In this document: piece by piece, positions 17,165-24,988 of the stretch | Layout: each line of letters begins with the position of its first letter | How positions within the stretch are numbered: position 1 is the stretch's first letter | DNA from: an uncultured Sulfitobacter sp. | Lineage (GTDB): Bacteria > Pseudomonadota > Alphaproteobacteria > Rhodobacterales > Rhodobacteraceae | Length of the DNA: 64,000 nucleotides | Assembly (NCBI RefSeq): GCF_947500075.1 | Contig: NZ_CANMQS010000011.1 | Coordinates: 32,007 to 96,006 of the forward strand | Direction: 5' to 3' | Position numbers and translations under genes: made by a program | Notes under the pieces: generated by a model | What the model was told of the DNA's origin: nothing | Seen by the model: only the letters and a program-made list of their open reading frames with translations | The model's database searches: none

Positions 17165-17726
17165 CTGAGAACTCCTTCAGCGCGTTGTTGGCTTCAAGCG
17201 TCATACGGCTCACCCGCCGCCGGGAAAGCGCGTCGACCTGGTCCGCGAAGTCGAGAACGAACCCGGACAGGAGCCGTAGCTGCGCGAGACTACGGTCACC
17301 GAAGACCGGTGCAATCCCTTTGGCACGTGCCTCGTTCAGCCGCTTGGCAATCTGGGTGACGTTGTTGCCGACACGATTGAGCGCCGCGCGGAATGATCTG
17401 AGCTCCTCGGCGAGGTGTTGGTCCGGCTGAAAGATACCGTTGGCCGATTGGATGAGGGAGCGGACACCCGCCGATCTGCTCTCAATCCCATGCCGCGCGA
17501 GCACCTGATCGAAGCCCTGAAGCTCCTCCGGCGTGAGCGTGACGCTGACCTGTTTGGTGCGAACGCGCGTGTCCCGTTGCCGGTCTTTTTCAGTACGGAG
17601 CGTGTAGTAGACGGTCCGCTCGCTGACCCCGAACTGCGCTGCCAGAGCCACGTGCGTCATACCCTTCAGGCGTTCTCGAACGATCTCCTGACGCTCTTCG
17701 GGGGTCAATCTGCGCCGTGACGCCAT
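17151..17726 (-). CDS. MobC/VirD1-like relaxosome accessory protein
   Basis: This 191-aa protein has an N-terminal helix-turn-helix (about 8-45, TPEERQEIVRERLKGMTHVA followed by FGVSERTVYYTL), then a region VSVTLTPEELQGFDQVLARH and the MobC-like stretch LRSFRAALNRVGNNVTQIAKRLNEA that is typical of proteins that help VirD2-type relaxases melt oriT. The ATG at 17726 (ASRRRLTPEER) was preferred over an upstream ATG because the conserved sequence begins there. It is operonic with virD2 and virD4. Binding sites may be the inverted repeat upstream. Confidence 0.85.
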   Translation of the reverse strand: MASRRRLTPEERQEIVRERLKGMTHVALAAQFGVSERTVYYTLRTEKDRQRDTRVRTKQVSVTLTPEELQGFDQVLARHGIESRSAGVRSLIQSANGIFQPDQHLAEELRSFRAALNRVGNNVTQIAKRLNEARAKGIAPVFGDRSLAQLRLLSGFVLDFADQVDALSRRRVSRMTLEANNALKEFSDAPE

Positions 17727-18060
17727 ACTGCAAATACACTCCCTATTTCCTGCCAGTCTCATACAGGCCATCTGGAGTCTCTGTTATTATAGTTTTGCAG
17801 TCAATACTCGCCTCGCATCGAGCAATGACAAGATGGCCTGTATTCCGTTTCAAGCCGAACGCGTCAGCGTGAAGGCTCCTTCTTTTCGTCACAATGGACT
17901 CGCTCGCCCGGATTACGAGTTTTGAGAAATTGCGCGCTAAGCGCCTTTAATGCGTTTTGGCACCCCTACCCTATCATAGCGCTCTCATGGGCCTGTAGCC
18001 CCTCTCTGGCGCGCGCTACGCGCCGCTTGAACTGTAATGACCAGATTGGCTGCCCTGTTT
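17727..18060. other. Non-coding oriT candidate region upstream of the relaxase operon
   Basis: No gene was recognised. The stretch holds a perfect 13-bp inverted repeat (17761-17773 and 17831-17843) and a short GC-rich hairpin GGCGCG-CGCTA-CGCGCC (18008-18024). Conjugative origins usually lie next to the relaxosome genes and contain inverted repeats next to the nick site. No nick consensus could be identified with confidence, so the oriT call is inference. Confidence 0.45.
17761..17843. repeat. 13-bp perfect inverted repeat upstream of mobC/virD2
   Basis: ATACAGGCCATCT at 17761-17773 and AGATGGCCTGTAT at 17831-17843 are exact reverse complements separated by 57 bp. The first arm lies 34 bp upstream of the MobC-like start, so the pair may be an operator for autoregulation, relaxosome binding sites, or both. 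Confidence 0.8.
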
Positions 18061-18084
18061 GTGCCAAGATTCAGGCAAATATAA

Positions 18085-18470
18085 TGGCACATGTGATCTG
18101 TGATATCGGATATGCATTATCATTTATGGCAAATCATATATCGCGAGTTTCGGCGGCGATCTTTCGCCAAGAAGCGTGAAGAGAACTCATGACCGGCTGC
18201 CGGGACATGTGCGATGCCCCAGGCGGCACCAAAGGTCGGCCTTTTCCGGTTCATGGCAAATGGCACATGCAATATCAGGGCTGCAACATCGCATATGCAC
18301 GCTCAGAAACACCAAAACGGCCATTCAAAATCATAAATCCCGTATCACGCATCCTCTCTCAGATATCCGCCATGCCACATCAGCTATCATTTATGGCATA
18401 TGGCACATGCGGCATCAGTTATCCTTGATGCAACATCTGCTCTGGCATATACCGTATTCAAAATCATAAA
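18085..18470. repeat. Direct-repeat cluster upstream of parA (candidate partition site)
   Basis: Several exact short repeats lie in this AT-richer stretch: TGGCACATG at 18085, 18261 and 18401; TATCATTTATGGCA at 18118-18131 and 18385-18398; ATTCAAAATCATAAA at 18323-18337 and 18456-18470; TGGCACATGCNNNATCAG at 18261 and 18401, each followed by TGCAACATC. Centromere-like sites of plasmid partition systems commonly lie just before parA. No gene was seen in 17727-18494. Confidence 0.65.
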
Positions 18471-18494
18471 GAAGACCCTTGAGGATGCAGGAAC

Positions 18495-19229
18495 ATGCCC
18501 AACGAGCAGTTGAAGGTCATCGCGATCATGACGCGAAAAGGCGGTGCGGGGAAGACAGCGCTGGCACGCGCCTTGATGAGCGCCATCATCGCTGACGGAA
18601 AACGATGCATCGCCATCGATGCCGACCCGCAGCAAGCGCTCTTCCGCTGGTGGGAGAGTGTCACCACCGAAAATCCGGAGGTCGCATCGACAGCTCCGGA
18701 CCTCCGGGTTTTGGGGATCGAAAGCCCCTCCGAGCTGGAAACCATCATCGACGAAGCCTACGAGAACGACACAGCAGACTTCGTGATCGTCGACACGATG
18801 GGGGCAGGGGGCCAATGGGCCGACGAACTGGCCGTCCACAGCGACCACATTGTCCTGCCGATGATGCTGTCGGACACCGACATGCGGATCGCCACCGACA
18901 CCTACAATTGGTACCAGGGCCTCTACGAGCGCGCCGAAGACCCCTCGGCCTTGCCGAAGCTCACCGTCGTTCTGTCGCGTGTCGACAAGAACCCCTCGAA
19001 TGCGATGCGCGCCATGGCGCGTGAGGCCAATGCGAAGTTCCCGGTCATCGAGGAGCTTTTCATGGATCGCAAGCAGCATGCCGATGTCGACCGCGAGGGT
19101 CTCTTCCATCAAATCTCGAAATGGCGAACCGAGGACCCGAACCCGCTGATGCGTACCCATGCCCGTCTTTACGATGAGGCGCTTGATGAGGCGCGCGAAA
19201 TCCTCTCATTGGTCTTGGAGGCTGAATAA
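18495..19229 (+). CDS. parA: ParA-family partition ATPase (VirC1-like)
   Basis: This 244-aa ParA/MinD-superfamily ATPase has the deviant Walker A KGGAGKT at 15-21, the switch region IDADPQQALFRWW, and Walker B FVIVDTMGAGG. It lacks the long N-terminal DNA-binding domain of type Ia ParA, so it is the short (type Ib / VirC1-like) form. VirC1-like proteins can also act at the conjugation origin. It follows the repeat cluster directly and its stop overlaps the start of the next gene by one base. Confidence 0.9.
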   Translation: MPNEQLKVIAIMTRKGGAGKTALARALMSAIIADGKRCIAIDADPQQALFRWWESVTTENPEVASTAPDLRVLGIESPSELETIIDEAYENDTADFVIVDTMGAGGQWADELAVHSDHIVLPMMLSDTDMRIATDTYNWYQGLYERAEDPSALPKLTVVLSRVDKNPSNAMRAMAREANAKFPVIEELFMDRKQHADVDREGLFHQISKWRTEDPNPLMRTHARLYDEALDEAREILSLVLEAE

Positions 19230-19855
19230 TGGCGCGCAAGAAAATCACCTCACTCCTCGGCGACGATCCGGTCTACAGCAAGCAGTTCGGTGACACACCG
19301 AAACAGGCCGATCCCGCCCCCAAACCTGAGCCGGTTAATGCGGAGAAACCTGCGGCCACGCCATCCCCGGCGCTAAAGCGCGAGACAGAGACAAAACCGC
19401 CCGCCACCAAACCCGCGTCCACACCGAAAGCAACCTCAAGCCAAAAAGCTCCCGAATCGAAGCCTGCACCAAAGCCAAAGGCACCAAAGAAACCCGCAAC
19501 ACGCGCCGTACACGTGCGCGCCGCCCCAAAGAAAGACCATGGTCCCGGACTGGACGCGCTGGAAGCGGCGGGTCTACCGGCCTCCGATGTCGTCCGCCTT
19601 GCTGGCAAGCGCGCCATCGACAAGTTCGAGCTCAGACCGAAATACGTGGCCCCCGACGAAGCAGAGCGCCTCCCGAGCAATATGAGCTTCCGGACCATGA
19701 AGACCCTCGACGCCCAGGTCCTCGACAAGTTGCGGGATCAGGCCGACCCGCTCCGCCTGCGCTCGGACGCCGCTGTCATTCAGGGCCAGTTGGAGCCTGT
19801 GTTCTGGTCTGAACTCACAAGCCTCATCAAGGAACTGCGCAAGCAGTATTCCTGA
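19229..19855 (+). CDS. Basic Pro/Ala/Lys-rich partner of ParA
   Basis: This 208-aa protein has a low-complexity Lys/Pro/Ala-rich stretch (about 20-105) between a short N-terminus and a C-terminal helical domain (about 115-208) ending in LTSLIKELRKQYS. It shares one base with the parA stop, so it is translationally coupled. By position it is a candidate centromere-binding or ParB-like adaptor, but no ParB motif is visible. A transcription terminator follows immediately. Confidence 0.72.
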   Translation: MARKKITSLLGDDPVYSKQFGDTPKQADPAPKPEPVNAEKPAATPSPALKRETETKPPATKPASTPKATSSQKAPESKPAPKPKAPKKPATRAVHVRAAPKKDHGPGLDALEAAGLPASDVVRLAGKRAIDKFELRPKYVAPDEAERLPSNMSFRTMKTLDAQVLDKLRDQADPLRLRSDAAVIQGQLEPVFWSELTSLIKELRKQYS

Positions 19856-19856
19856 A

Positions 19857-19884
19857 GGCGCGGCATCGCCGCGCCGCGATTTTT
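19857..19884 (+). terminator. Rho-independent terminator after the parA operon
   Basis: A perfect 8-bp stem GGCGCGGC/GCCGCGCC with an ATC loop begins 2 bp after the stop codon and is followed by GCGATTTTTG. Confidence 0.8.
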
Positions 19885-19890
19885 GTCTCG

Positions 19891-19921
19891 AGGGGGAAGG
19901 AGTTTCGGCTTCCTTCCCCCT
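19891..19921. repeat. Large hairpin ending CCCCCTGAAAC (copy 1)
   Basis: A perfect 11-bp stem AGGGGGAAGGA/TCCTTCCCCCT encloses a 9-nt loop. Weak complementarity continues outwards (TTTTTGT / ACAAAA). The 3' flank TGAAAC is shared with the hairpin at 21465-21487. It may be a second terminator or a repeat family. Confidence 0.65.
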
Positions 19922-20106
19922 GAAACAAAATAGACAAGACCGTGTTGTCGGCTGCGCCTCCGCCCGCACCACTCTTGTCGATTTGGTTTCACCCCCATCC
20001 TCTCAAGCTCCGCGCATACTCGCGGGTAAGCAGCAGCTTACCCTGTCACGATTTGTGATGCCGGGAAGGGAAACACTGCCTGTGCAACCAACCTTGAGAG
20101 ACAGTG

Positions 20107-20289
20107 ATGCCGGACAATAAAAGATCTGAGGCGCAGCCCATCAAGAAGATCATCGATCAGGAGACCGGCACACATGTCGGCTGGCTCTATGAATGGAACA
20201 CCGGCGATCTTGAGCCGATGTGGCGCAACGGTCCCAAATTGAACGTGCGATACGAGGACATCCCGCCAGAAGAGATGCCAAACGGGTAG
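20107..20289 (+). CDS. Small conserved protein (60 aa), paralogue of the gene at 33554
   Basis: This hydrophilic 60-aa protein has a core (KIIDQETGTHVGWLYEW, then a downstream W-x-x-GPKLNVRYEDIP) that aligns with the product of the gene at 33554-33739 (RIVDKETGKTVGLLYVW, then GARKNVAFSEL). The ATG at 20107 follows GAGAGA and is preferred over the in-frame GTG just before it. It stands alone between the parA operon and ardC. Function unknown. Confidence 0.68.
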   Translation: MPDNKRSEAQPIKKIIDQETGTHVGWLYEWNTGDLEPMWRNGPKLNVRYEDIPPEEMPNG

Positions 20290-20400
20290 GGAGGTCGCCC
20301 AAGTGGCTCCGCGCAAAGCGCCAGGCGGGGCAGGGGGAAGGCATGCGCCCGCTGCCGCGTCAACTAGAATGGAAAGCCACCAAAAAGGGTGAGGGGCCGT

Positions 20401-21276
20401 CTATGCGGCCTTCTGTTGCTCCTCGACACGCGCATTAATGAAGTCCACGGCCTTCTGCGCTTCGGCCGCAGCCTTGAAGATCAGCCCTTTGTCCGATTTC
20501 AGCGCTTGCAACCATCCTTCAATGTACGCGGCACTTTGATCAAAGGCAGGCGCGACCCTAAGCTGAACACCCAGAAAACACGCGCCGATCTCTGCGACCA
20601 GTTCCTCGAACGCGTATCCGGCGCGGTCCTCGAAACGCTTGATCCGGTCGAGCCGTGTCGCGCTCCCGGTCCAGTGAACGGTCTCATGTCCCAAAGTCCC
20701 GTAATACCCGCTCGCATCGAAGAAGGTACCAATCGGGGGCATGTGAATATGGTCTGGACCAGGTGCGTAGTAAGCCTTCGGCGTCTTGCTTGTGACGATC
20801 GTCGCGCCCGTGGCCGCAAAGAACGCCTCTAGCTCGGACACGGGTTCGGTGCCAAGATCACCGGGCGGGGCAGGGCGGACGTAATAGTCGTCCGGTAGTC
20901 CCTCGATCTGATCGGCGTTAAAGACGTTGTTGCACTTGGCATAGCGACTGGTCTGGGGCGCAATTTCGCCGTCGATCTCTTTCTCAAAGGTCCCGTAGAA
21001 AACCGACCGCGTGGCCTTCTCGCCTTTGCGCACGCATCCTCCGAGCGCGAGGGCTTGGCGATAGGTCATCCACCGGGCCGATGCATAGCCCTTGATGTGA
21101 GATGTGGCCCAGAGCATCAGGATGTTCACCCCCCTGTAAGCGGTGCCATCGTGCCGCAAGGGCAGGGAGGCCCTGGCTGCATCTCCTGTCCACGGTTTCC
21201 GCCAAGGCGGCGTCCCCTTCTCCATCTCGGAAATGATCGTGTCCGTCACATGCTGTTTGATGTCGGTCTTGGCCAT
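20401..21276 (-). CDS. ardC: ArdC-like antirestriction protein
   Basis: This 291-aa protein has an N-terminal ssDNA-binding-like domain (about 5-130, PPWRKPWTG and YRGVNILMLW) and a C-terminal zincin-like domain with HETVHW at 197-202 and the downstream Glu in FEELVAEIG. ArdC proteins bind single-stranded DNA and help incoming plasmid DNA escape restriction. Such genes are typical of the leading or maintenance region of conjugative plasmids. Length and motif order match the family. Confidence 0.92.
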   Translation of the reverse strand: MAKTDIKQHVTDTIISEMEKGTPPWRKPWTGDAARASLPLRHDGTAYRGVNILMLWATSHIKGYASARWMTYRQALALGGCVRKGEKATRSVFYGTFEKEIDGEIAPQTSRYAKCNNVFNADQIEGLPDDYYVRPAPPGDLGTEPVSELEAFFAATGATIVTSKTPKAYYAPGPDHIHMPPIGTFFDASGYYGTLGHETVHWTGSATRLDRIKRFEDRAGYAFEELVAEIGACFLGVQLRVAPAFDQSAAYIEGWLQALKSDKGLIFKAAAEAQKAVDFINARVEEQQKAA

Positions 21277-21464
21277 GTCTCTCGCTCCTCATCCTGAACG
21301 CGGGTTTCAGGCACCGCGCCTCTCGCGGCTGTCCTGCAAACCTGCTCACGGCGAGTGCGGAGGGGGCGAGACCAGATCGAAAATGGGGAGGGGGATCGCC
21401 CGGCATCGCAGCGCGGCGCAGCCGGGACCGATGTTGGGGAGACCTCATTTTTGCGTCTGGTCCG

Positions 21465-21487
21465 AGGGGGAGGCCGCGCCTCCCCCT
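21465..21487. repeat. Large hairpin ending CCCCCTGAAAC (copy 2)
   Basis: A perfect 10-bp stem AGGGGGAGGC/GCCTCCCCCT with a CGC loop is followed by GAAAC, as in the hairpin at 19891-19921. It lies in the 283-bp gap between ardC and the DUF3800 gene, which holds no other feature I could identify. Confidence 0.6.
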
Positions 21488-21559
21488 GAAACATACTGCG
21501 GCGGGAGGATGGGAACCACGTGACTGGTGAGACCACCTTTCCTGAGATAGGTTCAGCTC

Positions 21560-22360
21560 ATGTCAGATTTCAGCAAATACATTGTCTATGTAGACGAAAG
21601 CGGCGATGCCAATTGGAAGGCCGCACCGGAGTTTCCCTTACTCTGCGTGAATTACTGCATGTTCGAGAAAGAGCATTATCTGAACGAGCTCATTCCTCGG
21701 TTTAATCGACTGAAGTTCAAATATTGGGGAAGCGACAACATTGTGCTTCACGAACGGGATCTTCGGAAGACCGACAAGATCCGCGACGCTGCTGTGCGCT
21801 CAAAGTACGAGCGCCTCAAGGGAGAGCGGCGCGCAGAGTTCATGGACGAGTTGACCGCTCTCATGAAGGACGCCGAAGTGAAGTGCTTCTGTGTCATCAT
21901 CGACAAACCGAAGGTACCGAAACGCCACCAATCCTTTGACCCCTATCACATCAGCCTATCTCGCGGCTTCCGGCAAATCGAAAATTACTTGAAGCTCCAT
22001 GACCCGGCCGAACTCACCAAGGACCTGCATGTCGTTTTTGAGATGCGTGGCCGGGACGATGATGCCGCACTAAGCCGTGCCTATCAGCAGGTGACAGTAC
22101 AGGGTTCTCTGCTTGGTCCGCTTGCAAAGTACGACTTCTCGAACTTCCGCCTAGAATTGATGGATAAGAAGAGCAACTCGACCGGTCTACAGATTGCCGA
22201 CCTGACGGCAAGACCGATTGGGAACCACTACCTGCACGAAACCGGACAGAAGCGGCTGACCGACCAACGCGTCGCTGAAGTACTACTCGAAAAGCTGCAT
22301 TTCTGCACCGGAACAGTGTGTGAAACAGGCAGATATGACGTGTTTCACGAAGGCCTTTAG
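21560..22360 (+). CDS. DUF3800-family protein
   Basis: This 266-aa protein starts IVYVDESGDANW, the conserved DESG motif of DUF3800 (an RNase H-like fold family). Further acidic residues follow in the expected places (HERDLRKT, CVIIDKPK, LQIADLTARPI near 210). Members are often found on mobile elements and in defence neighbourhoods, but a molecular function is not established. It is transcribed opposite to its neighbours, so it is probably a single-gene unit. Confidence 0.85.
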   Translation: MSDFSKYIVYVDESGDANWKAAPEFPLLCVNYCMFEKEHYLNELIPRFNRLKFKYWGSDNIVLHERDLRKTDKIRDAAVRSKYERLKGERRAEFMDELTALMKDAEVKCFCVIIDKPKVPKRHQSFDPYHISLSRGFRQIENYLKLHDPAELTKDLHVVFEMRGRDDDAALSRAYQQVTVQGSLLGPLAKYDFSNFRLELMDKKSNSTGLQIADLTARPIGNHYLHETGQKRLTDQRVAEVLLEKLHFCTGTVCETGRYDVFHEGL

Positions 22361-22368
22361 AATCCAAA

Positions 22369-22386
22369 GGCGGGCCGAAGCCCGCC
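22369..22386 (+). terminator. Hairpin after the DUF3800 gene
   Basis: A perfect GGCGGGC/GCCCGCC stem with a CGAA tetraloop lies 8 bp after the stop codon. There is no U-tract, so termination may be Rho-assisted or the hairpin may protect the 3' end. Confidence 0.5.
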
Positions 22387-22545
22387 AATGAACGGACGGT
22401 TAGACCATCCCGTTACTGACTGTTATGTAGCATCGAAGGGTTAAATTTTCAACTGCTACCAGCATGGCGCAATCGAACCCAGCTGAGTGAGCCGGACCGT
22501 CCTCCTCAAGCACAAAGACCAGAGTTGAAGTCAGGTCGCGGACAC

Positions 22546-22728
22546 TCAAAGGCCGGCGGCACGTCGCGCGTCCATCTTGATACCTGTGATGGTCTTGCTG
22601 GAGAATTTGCCCTCACGTGCTTCAGCGATACGCGGCCGTAGAAACCGTGACAAACTTTCCATTGCGTCGTCCCGGTCTTCACCGTCCGGGCACTCCTCAT
22701 GGCCGTCTTTCTTCAAGTCGTCCTGCAT
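22546..22728 (-). CDS. Small hypothetical protein (60 aa)
   Basis: This short charged product has a middle (LSRFLRPRIAEAREGKFSSK) that resembles the C-terminal region of ParD/antitoxin-like proteins and ends in MDARRAAGL. No toxin gene adjoins it. No strong ribosome-binding site was seen. It is kept because the frame is open, has plausible composition and sits alone in otherwise empty sequence between DUF3800 and ssb. Confidence 0.42.
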   Translation of the reverse strand: MQDDLKKDGHEECPDGEDRDDAMESLSRFLRPRIAEAREGKFSSKTITGIKMDARRAAGL

Positions 22729-22797
22729 AGATCGAGCTTAGCGGGATGGGAAGAAAAAAGCCAGATCGCTGTTCAGTACCAGCTTCGCGCCTTCCCG

Positions 22798-23145
22798 CTA
22801 CGCAGCAGCGCGCTCCATCGACTTCTTCACTGCGAGGGTGAGATTGTCGAAGTCCTCGGCGGCCATGGTCACACCGTATTCGGTTCCGCCATCCTGGTTC
22901 TCCCACTGCGACTGGCGAAGTGTCCCACGGGCATTCACCAGATCGCCGGGAGCGACATTTTCGAGCGCCCATTTCATCACGTTCGGATTGAAGATCGTGA
23001 CCTCGTTCCAATAGGGATTTGCCTGGAAATCGCCGCGGTCATCCTTGCGCCCGTACTCGGCGGCGATTGTGATCCTCACGGTCTTGCCAACTTCCTTGAC
23101 CTTGCCGACGCGACCGAGAATCTGAAATTCTGCAAATGTGCGCAT
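22798..23145 (-). CDS. ssb: Single-stranded DNA-binding protein
   Basis: This 115-aa OB-fold SSB runs from FAEFQILGRVGKV through VRITIAAEYGRKDD, YWNEVTIFNP and a closing GVTMAAEDFDNL. It lacks the long Gly/Pro tail with DDIPF that chromosomal SSBs use to bind partners, so it is a short plasmid type. The ATG at 23145 (MRTFAEF) is preferred to upstream in-frame starts because the OB fold starts there and the extra residues run through the palindromic promoter region. Confidence 0.88.
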   Translation of the reverse strand: MRTFAEFQILGRVGKVKEVGKTVRITIAAEYGRKDDRGDFQANPYWNEVTIFNPNVMKWALENVAPGDLVNARGTLRQSQWENQDGGTEYGVTMAAEDFDNLTLAVKKSMERAAA

Positions 23146-23196
23146 GACTGTCTCCTGTGAGGGGCTGACCGCCCCGAGTGAGTATATGCCCCAGAA

Positions 23197-23212
23197 CAAT
23201 ATTATAATATTG
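23197..23212. promoter_or_regulatory. AT-rich palindrome upstream of ssb (copy 1)
   Basis: CAATATTATAATATTG is a perfect 16-bp palindrome about 60 bp upstream of the ssb start. The same 16 bases occur at 30651-30666 upstream of the TrbM-like gene. It contains a TATAAT that could be a -10 box. It is likely an operator for a plasmid regulator. Confidence 0.7.
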
Positions 23213-23341
23213 AAACGCCCGCAATCAAGCCGAAACAAAATAGCGGAAATTCGCCAACACCCGTTTGCTAAGAGTCGTAGGAACCAAACGCAGCGGAAAA
23301 ACCACGTGTTGCGTATCTAGATTTGACCCCAGACAACGGCC

Positions 23342-23743
23342 TTACTCCGGGCAGATCAGTTCCAGGGATGGAAAATAGGTCCGGTAGCGCCGCGCATCCC
23401 GCGTCAGCAGCGGCACAGACAATACCGTGGCATGCGCACCAATGAAGAAATCAGGCAGAACGTTCTGCTTCGTCCCCTTGGACCGCCGATAGGAGGAGAA
23501 GGCTTTCCCTGCCAGGAAAAGCGCGTCTTTTGGCATCATTTCGTGGCGGAGCCCGGCGGCCTCGATGAAGGCATCGAGCCGTTCCTTCTCGCGATATCCG
23601 ACGGAGAGCTCGGCGTAGACACTGTCGTTGATGAGGAGATCACCCTGCAGCGCGGCGGCTTCCAATTGCGCAATGGACCATTCAGCGAAGGTCTCATCAT
23701 CCGTCACAACATCAAGAAGGACATTCGTGTCGACGAAGATCAC
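23342..23743 (-). CDS. vapC: VapC-like PIN-domain toxin
   Basis: This 133-aa PIN-domain ribonuclease has the acidic active-site set D5 (VDTNVLLD), E45 (VYAELSVGY), D98 (LPDFFIGAHA) and D116 (TRDARRY). VapC toxins cleave RNA, often initiator tRNA, when the antitoxin is lost. It overlaps the antitoxin gene by 4 nt, the usual arrangement. On a plasmid it would promote maintenance. Confidence 0.93.
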   Translation of the reverse strand: MIFVDTNVLLDVVTDDETFAEWSIAQLEAAALQGDLLINDSVYAELSVGYREKERLDAFIEAAGLRHEMMPKDALFLAGKAFSSYRRSKGTKQNVLPDFFIGAHATVLSVPLLTRDARRYRTYFPSLELICPE

Positions 23744-23979
23744 CCGTCGCCCCGCGTCAGCGCCATAATCTCATCAGTACTGAGCTCTGTTCGGGCATGA
23801 CCGCGAAGCCCGGCAAAACGCGAAACCCCCGCTGGCTCATCTTCCGGCACAATCTCGACCCGGCCATCTTTCGTGCGGTTGAACGACACCTTGCTGCCGG
23901 CCTTGAGACCCAGAAAGTCGCGCACGGGCTTTGGAATCGTGACCTGGCCTTTGGTTGTGATCGTCGTGGGCACCTGCAC
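23740..23979 (-). CDS. vapB: AbrB-type antitoxin (VapB)
   Basis: This 79-aa protein has an N-terminal AbrB/MazE swapped-hairpin domain (TTITTKGQVTIPKPVRDFLG, residues 5-25) for DNA binding and a C-terminal acidic tail that would wrap the toxin. It is upstream of and overlaps vapC. A dyad just upstream is a likely autoregulatory operator. Confidence 0.92.
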   Translation of the reverse strand: MQVPTTITTKGQVTIPKPVRDFLGLKAGSKVSFNRTKDGRVEIVPEDEPAGVSRFAGLRGHARTELSTDEIMALTRGDG

Positions 23980-23984
23980 CTCCG

Positions 23985-24012
23985 GTAATACCTTCGAGAA
24001 GGAAAGTATTAC
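23985..24012. promoter_or_regulatory. Candidate VapBC autoregulatory operator
   Basis: GTAATAC (23985-23991) and GTATTAC (24006-24012) form a perfect 7-bp inverted repeat around an inner AAGG-type dyad, starting 6 bp upstream of the antitoxin ATG. AbrB-type antitoxins commonly bind such sites. Confidence 0.6.
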
Positions 24013-24197
24013 TTTGCGGGTTCGTTTGCAAGGTTTTGTGCCGCTGCGCGCGGTGGACGGTCCTGACCGGCATGGGGCGCAATGTCGTGCAACTCACACC
24101 GATCCACACAAGCAACAGAGCTTGCCGCTTGGACGCGGTCCGATCGAAGGACGCAAATCAGGGCGGCATCTCTGCCGCCCCTCTGCTCGATGGGGAC

Positions 24198-24413
24198 TTA
24201 TTCGGTAACCTGGCCATCATCGCCATCCGCCTTGGGCGGGAAGGCGACCAGCTCGGTGACCGCAACCGGGAAGTCGAGCTTGATGGAGAGCACCGTCTCG
24301 CCATTCTCCCGGGTATTTTCGAAGACCGCGCCGACGCGGCGGAAGCTGGTTTGGTCCTTGCCGTCTTTCTTGAAGGTGACGGGAACGGTGAGGGTGAACA
24401 TCTTGTTGGACAT
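24198..24413 (-). CDS. Small conserved-type plasmid protein (71 aa)
   Basis: This 71-aa beta-rich protein (MFTLTVPVTFKKDG, SIKLDFPVAVTELVAFPP, acidic tail) was not recognised. The ATG at 24413 has a strong AGGAG 8 nt upstream; an earlier in-frame start would read through the leader. The leader AGGAGATCGACNATGTC is almost identical to that of the gene at 25504, suggesting the two are expressed similarly. Confidence 0.65.
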   Translation of the reverse strand: MSNKMFTLTVPVTFKKDGKDQTSFRRVGAVFENTRENGETVLSIKLDFPVAVTELVAFPPKADGDDGQVTE

Positions 24414-24988
24414 TGTCGATCTCCTTGTTTCGATGCGGGTGATCCAGCGGATCGACCAGGGCAGATCGCGCAAGCCGAAATCCGGAGGCTCCGCCCCGCG
24501 GGTGGAAACCGTATTTCTGCTTGCCGGAGTGAAGCGACGGGCACGCGATCAGCCGAGATCCGCAACCGTAAGTCGAAAAGAAACAAGGCAGATCGATATG
24601 CGCCAACACCGTCACACGACACCACCTGTCACCCACGTCAAAGGCGGCAGGCCAGGCAATTCGCCGAGGCTTTAACCGGTCTTCGAAGTGAACATTCGAA
24701 ACGCGAGAGACGGGCCGCTCATTTGAATAGGGTCGAACAGAGGACCGCGTCCGGCTGGCCATCCCGACACGCCATGCAGCGATGGATGCTCCGAGCGCGG
24801 ACAGCATGCAGACGGGTGGCAGAGAAACGCCCTGAAACGCTTCCGAGATTTTGAGAGAACGCACAGGCCGGACCCGCCCTAGGGATCGTCAACCGCAGGG
24901 GCGAAGACAGCATGGCTGGCTTCGTGCGCAGCATAGAGCCCGGTCGGCTTTGCCGAAGGGCCAGAAAAAACTGAGGTGAGCGTGGAAC
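24414..24988. other. 575-bp stretch without a recognised gene
   Basis: Open frames here overlap neighbours in the wrong frame or have low-quality composition. Apart from the leader of the 24198-24413 gene, I see no repeat, terminator or RNA gene that I can support. Confidence 0.4.

Noticed and set aside
24036..24854. Overlapping open frames around 24.0-24.9 kb on both strands
   Set aside because: They cross the small gene at 24198-24413 in other frames, lack motifs and have shadow-like composition.
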